Program-made: the position numbers and the translations under genes
The notes under the pieces: generated by a model
Told to the model about the DNA's origin: nothing
The model's database searches: none
The model's input: only the letters and a program-made list of their open reading frames with translations
Part shown: positions 52,619 to 61,357 of the stretch, in pieces
How positions within the stretch are numbered: position 1 is the stretch's first letter
Layout of the letters: each line of letters begins with the position of its first letter
Assembly (NCBI GenBank): GCA_039194995.1
Contig: JBCCVR010000009.1
Coordinates: 1 to 64,000 of the forward strand
Source: CCY15215 sp039194995
Lineage (GTDB): Bacteria; Cyanobacteriota; Cyanobacteriia; Cyanobacteriales; Spirulinaceae
Reading direction: 5' to 3'
DNA length: 64,000 bases

Positions 52619-55600
52619 ATGAATCTTGCTCCTATTCGCCGTCATTCTTCTGTATTGATACCTTTATTCATTGGTTTATTTGCTGCCTCTCCCCTTTTCC
52701 CTCAACCGAGCATTGCAGAAATCGTTTCAGAAATGGGTACTGGAACAACAGTTAACTCTCATGGCAAAAAAATTGATATCGGCGGTGGTACAATATCGCC
52801 AGATGGGGGAAATTTATTTCATAGTTTTGAACGGTTCGGACTCGATACGGGACAAGCTGCCAATTTTCTCGCTTCACCTGCAATTCATAATATCCTCGGT
52901 CGCGTCGTTGGGGGAGATCCTTCGATTATCAACGGATTAATTCAAGTCACTGGAGGGAATTCTAATTTATTCTTAATGAACCCTGCCGGGATTGTTTTTG
53001 GGGACAATGCGCGTTTGAACGTACCGGGAGATTTTACGGCGACAACAGCCACAGGAATCGGTTTTGGGGATAATTATTTTAATGCCTTCGGAGAAAATGA
53101 GTATCAAACTTTAATCGGCAATCCCACTCAATTTGCTTTCGATCTGGTGCAACCGGGCGCGATCGTTAATACCGGGGATTTGAGGGGGACGGGAGGAGAT
53201 ATTAATGTTTTAGGGGGCAGCATTCTGAACGCGGGAAATCTAACAGGATCGGGAACGATTAATATCGCTGCCGTACCGGGAACGAGTTGGGTAAGGGTTT
53301 CTCAATCGGGAATGATTTTGGCTTTAGAATTGCCGGGCGATCGCCTTGCTCCCGATTTTTCGGTGTTGGATATTCCGGCGTTATTAACGACTCCAGAAGT
53401 ACGAACGGTAACGCAAACAACAGCAGCAGCACTAGAATTTCCGTTCAATGCGGGGGATGTATCCATAGCGGGAAATATTACCGCAGAAACGGTGAATTTA
53501 GGGGCGGCAAGTCGGGTCAGGGTTGCGCCTTCCGACGTGCCTTGGGTGACGACAGCAGGCGGAAATAGCGCCCCGACAGTAACATTATTTCCAAGCGATC
53601 CAGAAGCGGCGATCGCCACGGTATTTATCGATGCAACCGTAGAAGACTATCAAGATTTGCTCTATGGGGGGAAAGCGGGAACGGTTTCTATCGTCGTTAC
53701 CCCAGAAGAAGCGGGGATTTCAGCGATTGGCGATCGGTTATCGGCGATCGCTGAAGAAGGTCAGAAAGTGGATGAGGTGCATATCGTCACCGAAGGAAAC
53801 GCCGGGAATTTTTGGTTGGGTCAAGATTTTGTCAGTGCTGAAAATATCGATCGCTATCGAGAACAATTGCAAGCATGGGGAGAATCTTTGAGCGGAAATG
53901 CAGATATTTTGTTGTATAGTTGCTTTACGGCATTAGGAGAAGCGGGCAAGGTTTTAATCGAGGCGATCGCCACAGAAACGGGCGCAGATGTAGCAGCATC
54001 GACAACCCTAACAGGGAATGCAGCTTTGGGAGGAGATTGGGTTTTAGAATCGAGTACGGGGAATATTGAAGCATCCTTGGCATTCACGCCGGAAGCGATG
54101 GAGAATTATGACGGGAAACTGGCTGTATACACAGTCACGACAGTAGACGATACGCTGAATGGGGGGGATGGTGTATTGTCATTGCGCGAGGCGCTCGTAA
54201 CAGCAAACGCAAGCGGATTGGATGATGAAATCCGCTTCGCTTCAGGAGTATTTAATGGCTCTCAAGGCGCGATCGTCCTCAGCAGTCTCGGAGAATTGAC
54301 CCTTGAAGGAACTTTAACAATTTCCGGGGCGTTTGGTGCATCCAATGTCGTTATTGATGGCGCGGGGACATCGCGAATCTTTAATATTGTATCGGGCAGT
54401 ACCATCACCTTGGACGATTTAACAATTAGAAATGGGAAGCCGCCATCGGATGCAGGGGGCGGAATTCTGGCCGATGGAGGAACATTAAATATTACCAATA
54501 GCACCATATCGGGCAATCAGACAACTGCTGGATGGGGGGGTGGGATTTACACATCGGGAACGCTTAATATGACCGCTAGCACGGTATCGAGCAACACTGC
54601 GAGAGGAGGGGCTGGTGGCGGCATTTATGCGAGAACCTTAAATTTAACGAACAGTACCGTATCGGGGAATCAAAGCGATATCTTCGGGGGTGGAATTATG
54701 CTGGGAAGTGCAGGGAATGCCGCCGAGATTTCGAGCAGTACGATCGCCAACAATCAGGCAGGGACGGAAGGGGGCGGTATCTATGGATTGAATGGCACCC
54801 TCGATATTTCCAATGCGATCGTTGCCAATAACACGGCCAATGGAACGGCGAATGAAATTGATGGAAGCGGTATTACCGGCGGAACCGTTTCCTACAGTCT
54901 GATCGAAGGGACTTCCACAATGACCTCCCTGACGTTTACGACGGGCAATATCACGGGGGTCGATCCCCAACTCCTTGCCCTCGCAGACAATGGCGGTTCG
55001 ACCCAAACCCACGCACTTTCCTCTAGCAGTCCGGCCATTAATCGAGGCAATAATTCTAGTGCACCTGCCACGGATCAACGGGGATTTTCTCGCGGCAATT
55101 TGCTCGATATAGGAGCCTTTGAAGTGCAAGACGAACCGAATGCCGTTGTCATTTTTGTCGATGATAATGTTTCTCCAATCGTCATTAATGAAGGACAAGG
55201 GATTACATTATCAGTAGATAGTGCATTACCGTCCGATAGCGAACTTTTATCCTTTGCGGCGACTTTTCTGACCGGTATCGAAGGAACGATTAATTTGGAG
55301 GATGCTTTCTTTGATTCTTCATTAGGCGCATTTCGCCTGAATTTGCGAACGGCTTTGCCCGCGAATTCCATTGCAGCCGTTACGCAAATTGAAAGTACAT
55401 TTTCTGAAGAATTCAGTTCCGAAAACAGTACCAACTCGGGAAAAAGTGGTCAGGAAAACCAAGAAGAAGAAGGGAATATCGAAAATATCCGCGATACCTT
55501 GAAAAATATCGCCCGAGAAACTGGAACGAATCCCGTTATCGTTTATGCCCTTTCCTTTCCCCAACAATTAGAACTCCTCGTTATTACACCAGAAGAGCAT

Positions 55601-56608
55601 ATTATTCGCAAAGTCATTCCTGAAGCCCATGCCGATGCGTTGCAAGCAACAGTCAAGGATATCCGACGTACTATTACAAATCCTCGCCGTCCCGATGCTT
55701 ATTTTGCCCCCTCCCAACAGTTATACAACTGGCTCATTACACCCATTCAATCCGAACTGGAAGGACTGAATATCGATACTCTCATTTTTAGTTTGGATGC
55801 AGGGTTGCGCGGTATTCCCCTCGCCGCTTTGCACGATGGGGAACAGTTCCTTGTAGAACAGTATAGTTTGGGACTCATTCCCAGCGTCAGCCTCACCAAT
55901 ACCCGCTACGCGCCCTTACACGATAGCCGCATTTTGGCCATGGGCGCATCGGAGTTTAGCGAATACGACCCCTTACCCGCCGTTCCTTTGGAATTATCCC
56001 TCATCGCCGACCGAGCCAATGAGGGAGAAACGTTCCTCAATCAAGATTTTACCTTCAATAATCTCAAAGCCAACAGTCAAAACCGCAACTATCAAATTCT
56101 CCATCTCGCGACCCATGCTGACTTTAAAGCAGGGGATGCGGAAAATGCACACATCCAACTCTGGGATGAAAAAATGCAACTCGATCGCTTGCGAGAATTG
56201 GGGTGGACGCAAGAAAACCCCGTGGAATTGCTCGTTTTAAGCGCCTGTCGCACGGCATTGGGCGATTTGGATGCGGAGTTGGGTTTTGCAGGTTTGGCGG
56301 TGAATACGGGAGCAAAATCGGCGCTGGCGAGTTTGTGGTATGTCTCTGATGGGGGAACCTTAAACTTGATGGGGGAATTCTATCGCAATTTGCTGAATCC
56401 GGAGATTACCATCAAAGCCGAGGCCTTAAGACAGGCACAAATTGCCATGATTCGCGGAGAATATCAACAGGGAGAAGTGTGGCAGGAAATTACCCGATCG
56501 CCCAATCTCGATTCTGCCAGTCAAGAATTTTTAGCAGAGTTAAGCGATCGCTCCTTTACTCATCCTTACTATTGGAGTGCTTTTACTTTGGTGGGGAGTC
56601 CTTGGTGA
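52619..56608 (+). CDS. secreted haemagglutinin-DUF4347-beta-helix-CHAT protease, array member 4
   Basis: 1329 residues. Signal peptide (LFIGLFAASPLFPQPSIA), TPS domain (LFHSFERFGLDTGQAANFLA, LFLMNPAGIVFGDN), and a DUF4347-like domain (about 315-495) with HIVTEGNAGNFWLG and YSCFTALGE. A shorter beta-helix (about 505-850) includes polymorphic-membrane-protein-like ends (NNSSAPATDQRGFSRG, DIGAFEV). The CHAT domain (about 950-1329) has His1166 in HLATHADF and Cys1210 in LSACRTALGD. The C-terminus FTHPYYWSAFTLVGSPW is shared by all members. The gene is 144 bases after member 3 with no terminator seen between, and is convergent with the kinase gene at 56759. Confidence 0.85.
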   Translation: MNLAPIRRHSSVLIPLFIGLFAASPLFPQPSIAEIVSEMGTGTTVNSHGKKIDIGGGTISPDGGNLFHSFERFGLDTGQAANFLASPAIHNILGRVVGGDPSIINGLIQVTGGNSNLFLMNPAGIVFGDNARLNVPGDFTATTATGIGFGDNYFNAFGENEYQTLIGNPTQFAFDLVQPGAIVNTGDLRGTGGDINVLGGSILNAGNLTGSGTINIAAVPGTSWVRVSQSGMILALELPGDRLAPDFSVLDIPALLTTPEVRTVTQTTAAALEFPFNAGDVSIAGNITAETVNLGAASRVRVAPSDVPWVTTAGGNSAPTVTLFPSDPEAAIATVFIDATVEDYQDLLYGGKAGTVSIVVTPEEAGISAIGDRLSAIAEEGQKVDEVHIVTEGNAGNFWLGQDFVSAENIDRYREQLQAWGESLSGNADILLYSCFTALGEAGKVLIEAIATETGADVAASTTLTGNAALGGDWVLESSTGNIEASLAFTPEAMENYDGKLAVYTVTTVDDTLNGGDGVLSLREALVTANASGLDDEIRFASGVFNGSQGAIVLSSLGELTLEGTLTISGAFGASNVVIDGAGTSRIFNIVSGSTITLDDLTIRNGKPPSDAGGGILADGGTLNITNSTISGNQTTAGWGGGIYTSGTLNMTASTVSSNTARGGAGGGIYARTLNLTNSTVSGNQSDIFGGGIMLGSAGNAAEISSSTIANNQAGTEGGGIYGLNGTLDISNAIVANNTANGTANEIDGSGITGGTVSYSLIEGTSTMTSLTFTTGNITGVDPQLLALADNGGSTQTHALSSSSPAINRGNNSSAPATDQRGFSRGNLLDIGAFEVQDEPNAVVIFVDDNVSPIVINEGQGITLSVDSALPSDSELLSFAATFLTGIEGTINLEDAFFDSSLGAFRLNLRTALPANSIAAVTQIESTFSEEFSSENSTNSGKSGQENQEEEGNIENIRDTLKNIARETGTNPVIVYALSFPQQLELLVITPEEHIIRKVIPEAHADALQATVKDIRRTITNPRRPDAYFAPSQQLYNWLITPIQSELEGLNIDTLIFSLDAGLRGIPLAALHDGEQFLVEQYSLGLIPSVSLTNTRYAPLHDSRILAMGASEFSEYDPLPAVPLELSLIADRANEGETFLNQDFTFNNLKANSQNRNYQILHLATHADFKAGDAENAHIQLWDEKMQLDRLRELGWTQENPVELLVLSACRTALGDLDAELGFAGLAVNTGAKSALASLWYVSDGGTLNLMGEFYRNLLNPEITIKAEALRQAQIAMIRGEYQQGEVWQEITRSPNLDSASQEFLAELSDRSFTHPYYWSAFTLVGSPW

Positions 56609-56758
56609 TTTCTCCCTCTCCTGTCCCCCTAGTAACGCGCGATCGCGAGGGATATTGTCATGCCTTATCCTTGGATGAGGCGAAAACAGCGATCGATTAT
56701 GTTTGGGATAATGCCTTTCAATACGCATGAGTTGCAGGTGATTCAAGCGGATTCGATC

Positions 56759-58861
56759 TCAACGATCGCTCTCTTCCAAGGGAATAGAAGCGATAAATTC
56801 AGTTCCCTGTCCTGGAGAAGAAATACACGTTAATTGTCCGCCGTGGCGCTCTACAACAATAGAATAACTAATGGATAATCCCAAACCCGTCCCCTTGCCA
56901 ATTTCTTTAGTGGTGAAAAAGGGATCGAAGATTTTGTGACGGGTTTCTTCGGGAATTCCGGGGCCGTTATCGGCGATCGCAATAACTGCTTGTTTTTCTT
57001 TTAACTGGGTGCAAATGCGGATGCTGGGTTCGGCAATTTCTCCAGCGATCGCTCTGGTTTCTAAGGCATCGATCGCATTGCTAATAATATTCAGAAAAAC
57101 TTGATTGAGTTGACTCGGATAGCATTCGATCTCGGGCAGAGTAGCATATTCTTTAACAATTTTAATTTCCGGGCGGTTGGGTGCGGCTTTGAGGCGATTT
57201 TGTAGAATTAAGATTGTGCTATCGATTCCTTCGTGGAGATCGACAGCTTTGCGATCGGATTCGTCCAAGCGAGAAAAATTTCGCAAACTAATGACAATCT
57301 CCCGAATACGAGTGGTACCGATTTTAATGGAACTTAACATTTTGGGTAAGTCACTTTGTACAAATTCCAGATCGATCGTTTCTTTTTCTTCAGCGATCGC
57401 CGCAGTGTCTTCCGGATATTCGGTTTGATAGAGCGCGATCAAATCGAGTAAAGCAGTTGCGTATTCTTGTAAATACTTGAGATTCCCGGCAATAAAACTA
57501 ACCGGATTATTGATTTCGTGAGCAATCCCCGCCACCATTTGCCCCAAACTCGCCATTTTCTCATTTTGAATCAGTTGCAGTTGGGTGCGTTCGAGTTTGT
57601 TTAAAGTTTCTTGCAAATCTTCATTTTTATCCTGCAATTCTCGGGTTCGCGCCGCAACTTTAGACTCTAAATCATGACTGTATTCTTGCAATTGTTCGTA
57701 GGACGATTGCAATTTTTGGAGCATCTGATTAAAGGTTTTGGCCAGAAAGCCGATTTCATTTTCCGTTAAAACCGGAGCGGGTTGCAGATCGGCAAAATTT
57801 CCCCCTTGCACCTTGCCTCCAAGCGCTCTCGCCGCCGTGGCGATCGCTAAAATGGGCTTGACGATTTGGCGACCTGCCAGCACCATCGCCACGGCTAAAA
57901 TTCCCGACAAGCTCAACCCGGCCAAAACGATTTCATAAGCGAGGCGACGAGCCGGTGCAAAGGCTTCTGTTTGCTCCATTTCCACCAGCAAAGCCAGATC
58001 GTGTCGCCCCAACCAATGATAGGCACCAATGACGGGAATATTGCGATAGTTGCGATAGAGACCGCGATCGTCCCTGCCCGCCATCGCCGAGGATATCCCC
58101 TCGCTCTCCACCCCATCGGGAAACTCCTGGGAGCCGAACTCTTCAGCCGAAACAAAGGCATAGCGACGGATTAAACCATTGCCGAGATCGACGATCGCAT
58201 AGGTCTCCCCCGTCCGACCCAAACCGCGATTGTCGCGAATGATGCGATCGAGGCGTTCGAGGTTGAGATGAACCGCCAGCAGTCCCATGCGCTTGCCTGC
58301 CTCGTCGAAAATCGGGGTGGTAATGGTTAAGGCCGGGCGATCGGGGCGATCGCTATCTTGGGAGCGATAGAAATTGCCGGTAAAGTTCTCCGCATCGCCC
58401 TCGATCGCTTCACTGCCACCCATGAGGGGTTGATAGTTGCCAATTTTTTCGGATTCTGTGGAGGCCAGGACTCGCCCCCCCCGAGAGAGCAGGAAAATTT
58501 CCCGATAATCGGAGCGATCGCGAATAAAGCCCTCGAGCGCCGTTTGCAACTCCACCGCCGCGAGCTGATATTCTGGGGTCGATCGCCCTGCACTCAGCAA
58601 GATTTTGGCCTGCGCCTCGATTTCCGGTAACTGAATCAAGGAAAGGAGGATATTGCGGCGATCGAGCAGCCAGCGATCGAGTTCCTCTTCTTTAAGGGAA
58701 GCCACCGCCGTCAAGCGCTCGAAAATCGACTGTTTGAGGGAGTCTCTAGCTCGCACGAAGGCCAGATAACCGGTCAACCCGACAATAGTAAAGGAAAGGG
58801 CGGAAAAAGAACCGACAATTTGCACCAGGAGACTTTTTTTCCAGAATGCGAGTATCTTCAT
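56759..58861 (-). CDS. membrane sensor histidine kinase with extracytoplasmic dCACHE-like domain
   Basis: About 700 residues from the ATG at 58861. An in-frame start at 58891 would overlap the upstream gene. Helix 1 (VQIVGSFSALSFTIVGLTGY), a periplasmic sensing region of about 270 residues (ALTITTPIFDEAGKRMGLLA, RTGETYAIVD), and helix 2 near 310-335. HAMP follows, then a coiled coil (AARTRELQDKNEDLQETLNK). The dimerisation helix has phospho-His in MVAGIAHEINNPVSFIAGNL, and the ATPase boxes are NAIDALE, DNGPGIPEE and GTGLGLSISY. It belongs to the cyanobacterial kinase type without attached receiver. It lies 17 bases after a binding-lipoprotein gene, which may present its ligand. No response regulator is nearby. 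Confidence 0.87.
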   Translation of the reverse strand: MKILAFWKKSLLVQIVGSFSALSFTIVGLTGYLAFVRARDSLKQSIFERLTAVASLKEEELDRWLLDRRNILLSLIQLPEIEAQAKILLSAGRSTPEYQLAAVELQTALEGFIRDRSDYREIFLLSRGGRVLASTESEKIGNYQPLMGGSEAIEGDAENFTGNFYRSQDSDRPDRPALTITTPIFDEAGKRMGLLAVHLNLERLDRIIRDNRGLGRTGETYAIVDLGNGLIRRYAFVSAEEFGSQEFPDGVESEGISSAMAGRDDRGLYRNYRNIPVIGAYHWLGRHDLALLVEMEQTEAFAPARRLAYEIVLAGLSLSGILAVAMVLAGRQIVKPILAIATAARALGGKVQGGNFADLQPAPVLTENEIGFLAKTFNQMLQKLQSSYEQLQEYSHDLESKVAARTRELQDKNEDLQETLNKLERTQLQLIQNEKMASLGQMVAGIAHEINNPVSFIAGNLKYLQEYATALLDLIALYQTEYPEDTAAIAEEKETIDLEFVQSDLPKMLSSIKIGTTRIREIVISLRNFSRLDESDRKAVDLHEGIDSTILILQNRLKAAPNRPEIKIVKEYATLPEIECYPSQLNQVFLNIISNAIDALETRAIAGEIAEPSIRICTQLKEKQAVIAIADNGPGIPEETRHKIFDPFFTTKEIGKGTGLGLSISYSIVVERHGGQLTCISSPGQGTEFIASIPLEESDR

Positions 58862-58878
58862 GGCTGGCGAGAGTCTGA

Positions 58879-60276
58879 TTAGCGATTCCATTCTCCAAAA
58901 ATTTCCCGAATTCGGTCAAATGCCTCCTCGGTGGCTTCTTCCGCAGACCAGCCATCGGCAACCATGCGCTCGATCGCCCGACCCCAAATATTTTCGGCTT
59001 GTAAGTTGGTATAGGCTGGACTGACGGACACGGCGGAAGGAATGGTTTCCTCGGTTTGGAATTGTTGGGTACTGGCGAAAATATGAGGATCGGCGGGATC
59101 GTTCCAGAACGGTTTTGCCGTCAGTTCCGGCATGACTGGGAAGTAACGACCAAAGGAGTTTTCCAAATAGGGACCGAGATGTTCGGGCTGAATCAAGTAA
59201 GAGAGGAAATCTTTGGCGATTTCTTGATTGGGAGAAGTAGCAAAGACCGCAACTTGCTTGATCGTGACGATATAGCGCATTTTTTCGCCATCGGGTTCTC
59301 GGGGAAAGCCCGTTGTGACCATGCGATCGCGATAAATTTCTTCATCTTCTCGTTGGGATCCCGGGATTGACAGGGTGGGATTGATGGTCATTACGGTTTG
59401 TTGTTCGAGAAAGGATTTGTTATTCGAGCCATCCGTCCAATTGTCCGCATCGGCAGGCACGTAGCCCTCGCGATCGAAATCGACCAAAAATTCGAGTGCC
59501 TTGATAATTTGCGAGCGAACTTCGGGGCGATCGAGGAGAAGATTGCCATCAGCATCCACGATGCTAACATCGTAAGCCTCTAAGATCTGCTCGAAGAGAA
59601 AATGCGTATCGGTTGCCTCGCTTGACAGGGGCAGACCGCAGCAATAAACGTCCTCGTTGCCTTTGGCGCGCAGATTGTCTTGTGCCTGTCGCCAAAAATC
59701 CCAAAAAGCGTCCCATTCTTGGGGAATATCTGCTTCATTTAAACCCGCTTCAGTCAGTAAGTCTCGCCAATAGTGAACGTATATGGTTTGTTGCTTGATG
59801 GGAACGGTATAGATAGAACGCTTGTTGGTGCCTTTGTTGTAGAGAGAAACGGCTTTAAGGGCGGCAGGCGTGTATTTGTCTTTGAGGGGAGCAACGACGG
59901 AGGAGACATCGGCTAGTTGCCCTTGCCAAGCCCAACGGGGCGTACTGGTCGCATCGATGCGCGGCGAAAAAACAAGATCGGGAAGGGTGCCCGCGTTCAG
60001 AGCGTTGGTCAGATTTTTGGACAGATCGTCTTGAGGGACAAAAATAAGTTCTGCCGAGTTTCCCGTTTTCTCCTGCCATTTGGCGATCGCGGCTTCGAGG
60101 GCTTCATCTTCTTGAATGTAGAGACTCTTCGCCCACCAAATTGTTAGGGTTCCATCGGATGGGGAAGAGTCTGGGGGAGTTTGAGTGGCGGATTCTCCTC
60201 CCGAGCTGCCACAGCCTGCCAGCAATAGAACCGAGCAACACAAACCTAGTAATTTCTGCGATCGCAAAATTTTCAT
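58879..60276 (-). CDS. extracellular solute-binding lipoprotein (ABC sugar-type, family 1)
   Basis: 465 residues with lipoprotein signal LLGLCCSVLLLAGCGSSGGE (lipobox LAGC). The fold is that of family-1 binding proteins: LTIWWAKSLYIQEDEALEAA at the first strand, AGTLPDLVFSPRIDA, and IAKDFLSYLIQPEHLGPYLE near the end. No ABC permease or ATPase genes accompany it. Instead the next gene in the operon (17 bases) is a membrane histidine kinase. This suggests that the binding protein serves sensing rather than uptake, or works with an unlinked transporter. The ligand is probably a sugar or oligosaccharide by family, but this is not fixed by visible residues. Confidence 0.82.
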   Translation of the reverse strand: MKILRSQKLLGLCCSVLLLAGCGSSGGESATQTPPDSSPSDGTLTIWWAKSLYIQEDEALEAAIAKWQEKTGNSAELIFVPQDDLSKNLTNALNAGTLPDLVFSPRIDATSTPRWAWQGQLADVSSVVAPLKDKYTPAALKAVSLYNKGTNKRSIYTVPIKQQTIYVHYWRDLLTEAGLNEADIPQEWDAFWDFWRQAQDNLRAKGNEDVYCCGLPLSSEATDTHFLFEQILEAYDVSIVDADGNLLLDRPEVRSQIIKALEFLVDFDREGYVPADADNWTDGSNNKSFLEQQTVMTINPTLSIPGSQREDEEIYRDRMVTTGFPREPDGEKMRYIVTIKQVAVFATSPNQEIAKDFLSYLIQPEHLGPYLENSFGRYFPVMPELTAKPFWNDPADPHIFASTQQFQTEETIPSAVSVSPAYTNLQAENIWGRAIERMVADGWSAEEATEEAFDRIREIFGEWNR

Positions 60277-60468
60277 CAGTTATCGAGTTCCCACACTTTA
60301 AGATTGTCGATTTTTAATTAGAAGGAGTGCTTCTCAAAAATGCAAATTGTTTTGGAGACTGAATGCCAACAACAAAAACAATATTTTGACCAAGCAAAAG
60401 GCATCATAAAAAGACAATCTTCTTTCATTATAATAGATGACGATCTAAAATGAAAATCCAAAATTGTG

Positions 60469-61308
60469 ATGAAGCTCTCAACATCTTTAAAGTTTTTCTT
60501 TTTGTTACTACTTTCGATGGTATTTAGTTGCACTTCTGACTCTGCCGAAAAATCCTCACAAAATCAAGATAAAATTAGAATCGGCGGTTCTGCCGAAGTT
60601 TATCCCATTCTCAAAAGTTTGGCAGAACATTACGGGGAAAAATCGGATAATGTCGAGATTGTCTTTCTGCCCAACAGCCAAACCCGGGGTGGAATTCAAG
60701 GCATTAAGGAGCGATCGCTCGATATTGGTGCGGTGGGTCGCCCTGTGAATCCAGAAGAAGCGACAGGAGAAATTCATTATCATCACCTCACTCAAAATAC
60801 TGTCGTTCTCGTTGCCCATCAAAGTGCGGGGGAAATAACGAACCTCACCACAGAAGAAATTAAAAAAATTTATGGTGGAGAAATTGAAAACTGGCAAGAA
60901 ATCGGCGGAGAAGACGCACCGATCGCAATTATCGATCTGCCCGAAGATGAAAGCGAAAAACAACTGTTGCGAAAACATTATTTAGGAGATACAGAGGTGA
61001 GCGATGGCGCGATCGTCTTAAACGATGAATCTCAACTCTTAGAAGCACTCTCGACCACGAATTACAGTATCGGCGCGATTCCTTTCTCAGAAGAATTAAG
61101 CGAAAGTCCCGTTACCATTCTCAGTCTGGATGGCATTGCTCCTTCTTCGGAAAATCTAGCCGAGGGACGCTACAAAATGATGCAAGCATTAGGAATTGTG
61201 ATTTCGTCGGATCGTTCCAACCCAATGGTTAATCGCTTTGTTGAATTTACTTTGAGTGAGGAAGGAGAAGCGATCGTCAGAGAAGCAATCGAAACAGAAG
61301 AAGAATAA
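60469..61308 (+). CDS. PstS-like phosphate/anion-binding lipoprotein
   Basis: 279 residues. The ATG at 60469 is preferred to the GTG one codon earlier. Lipoprotein signal FFFLLLLSMVFSCTSDS (lipobox VFSC). PstS-like features include KIRIGGSAEVYPILKSLAEH near the mature N-terminus, SQTRGGIQGIKERSLDIGAV (the typical S-G-x-G-I binding turn, here R-G-G-I) and LTTEEIKKIYGGEIENWQEI. A TATAAT box lies at 60429-60434. It is divergent from the other binding lipoprotein and followed 49 bases later by a histidine kinase, with no Pst transporter genes. A role as ligand receiver for that kinase is inferred. Confidence 0.8.
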   Translation: MKLSTSLKFFFLLLLSMVFSCTSDSAEKSSQNQDKIRIGGSAEVYPILKSLAEHYGEKSDNVEIVFLPNSQTRGGIQGIKERSLDIGAVGRPVNPEEATGEIHYHHLTQNTVVLVAHQSAGEITNLTTEEIKKIYGGEIENWQEIGGEDAPIAIIDLPEDESEKQLLRKHYLGDTEVSDGAIVLNDESQLLEALSTTNYSIGAIPFSEELSESPVTILSLDGIAPSSENLAEGRYKMMQALGIVISSDRSNPMVNRFVEFTLSEEGEAIVREAIETEEE

Positions 61309-61357
61309 AACAGCACTCTTGGGAATTTTGTGGCATTCTTAACTTGAGCGTCAAAAT

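Noticed and set aside
56479..56730. A plus-strand frame across the end of CHAT member 4.
   Set aside because: Mostly overlaps member 4 in another frame. The remainder has no recognisable feature.
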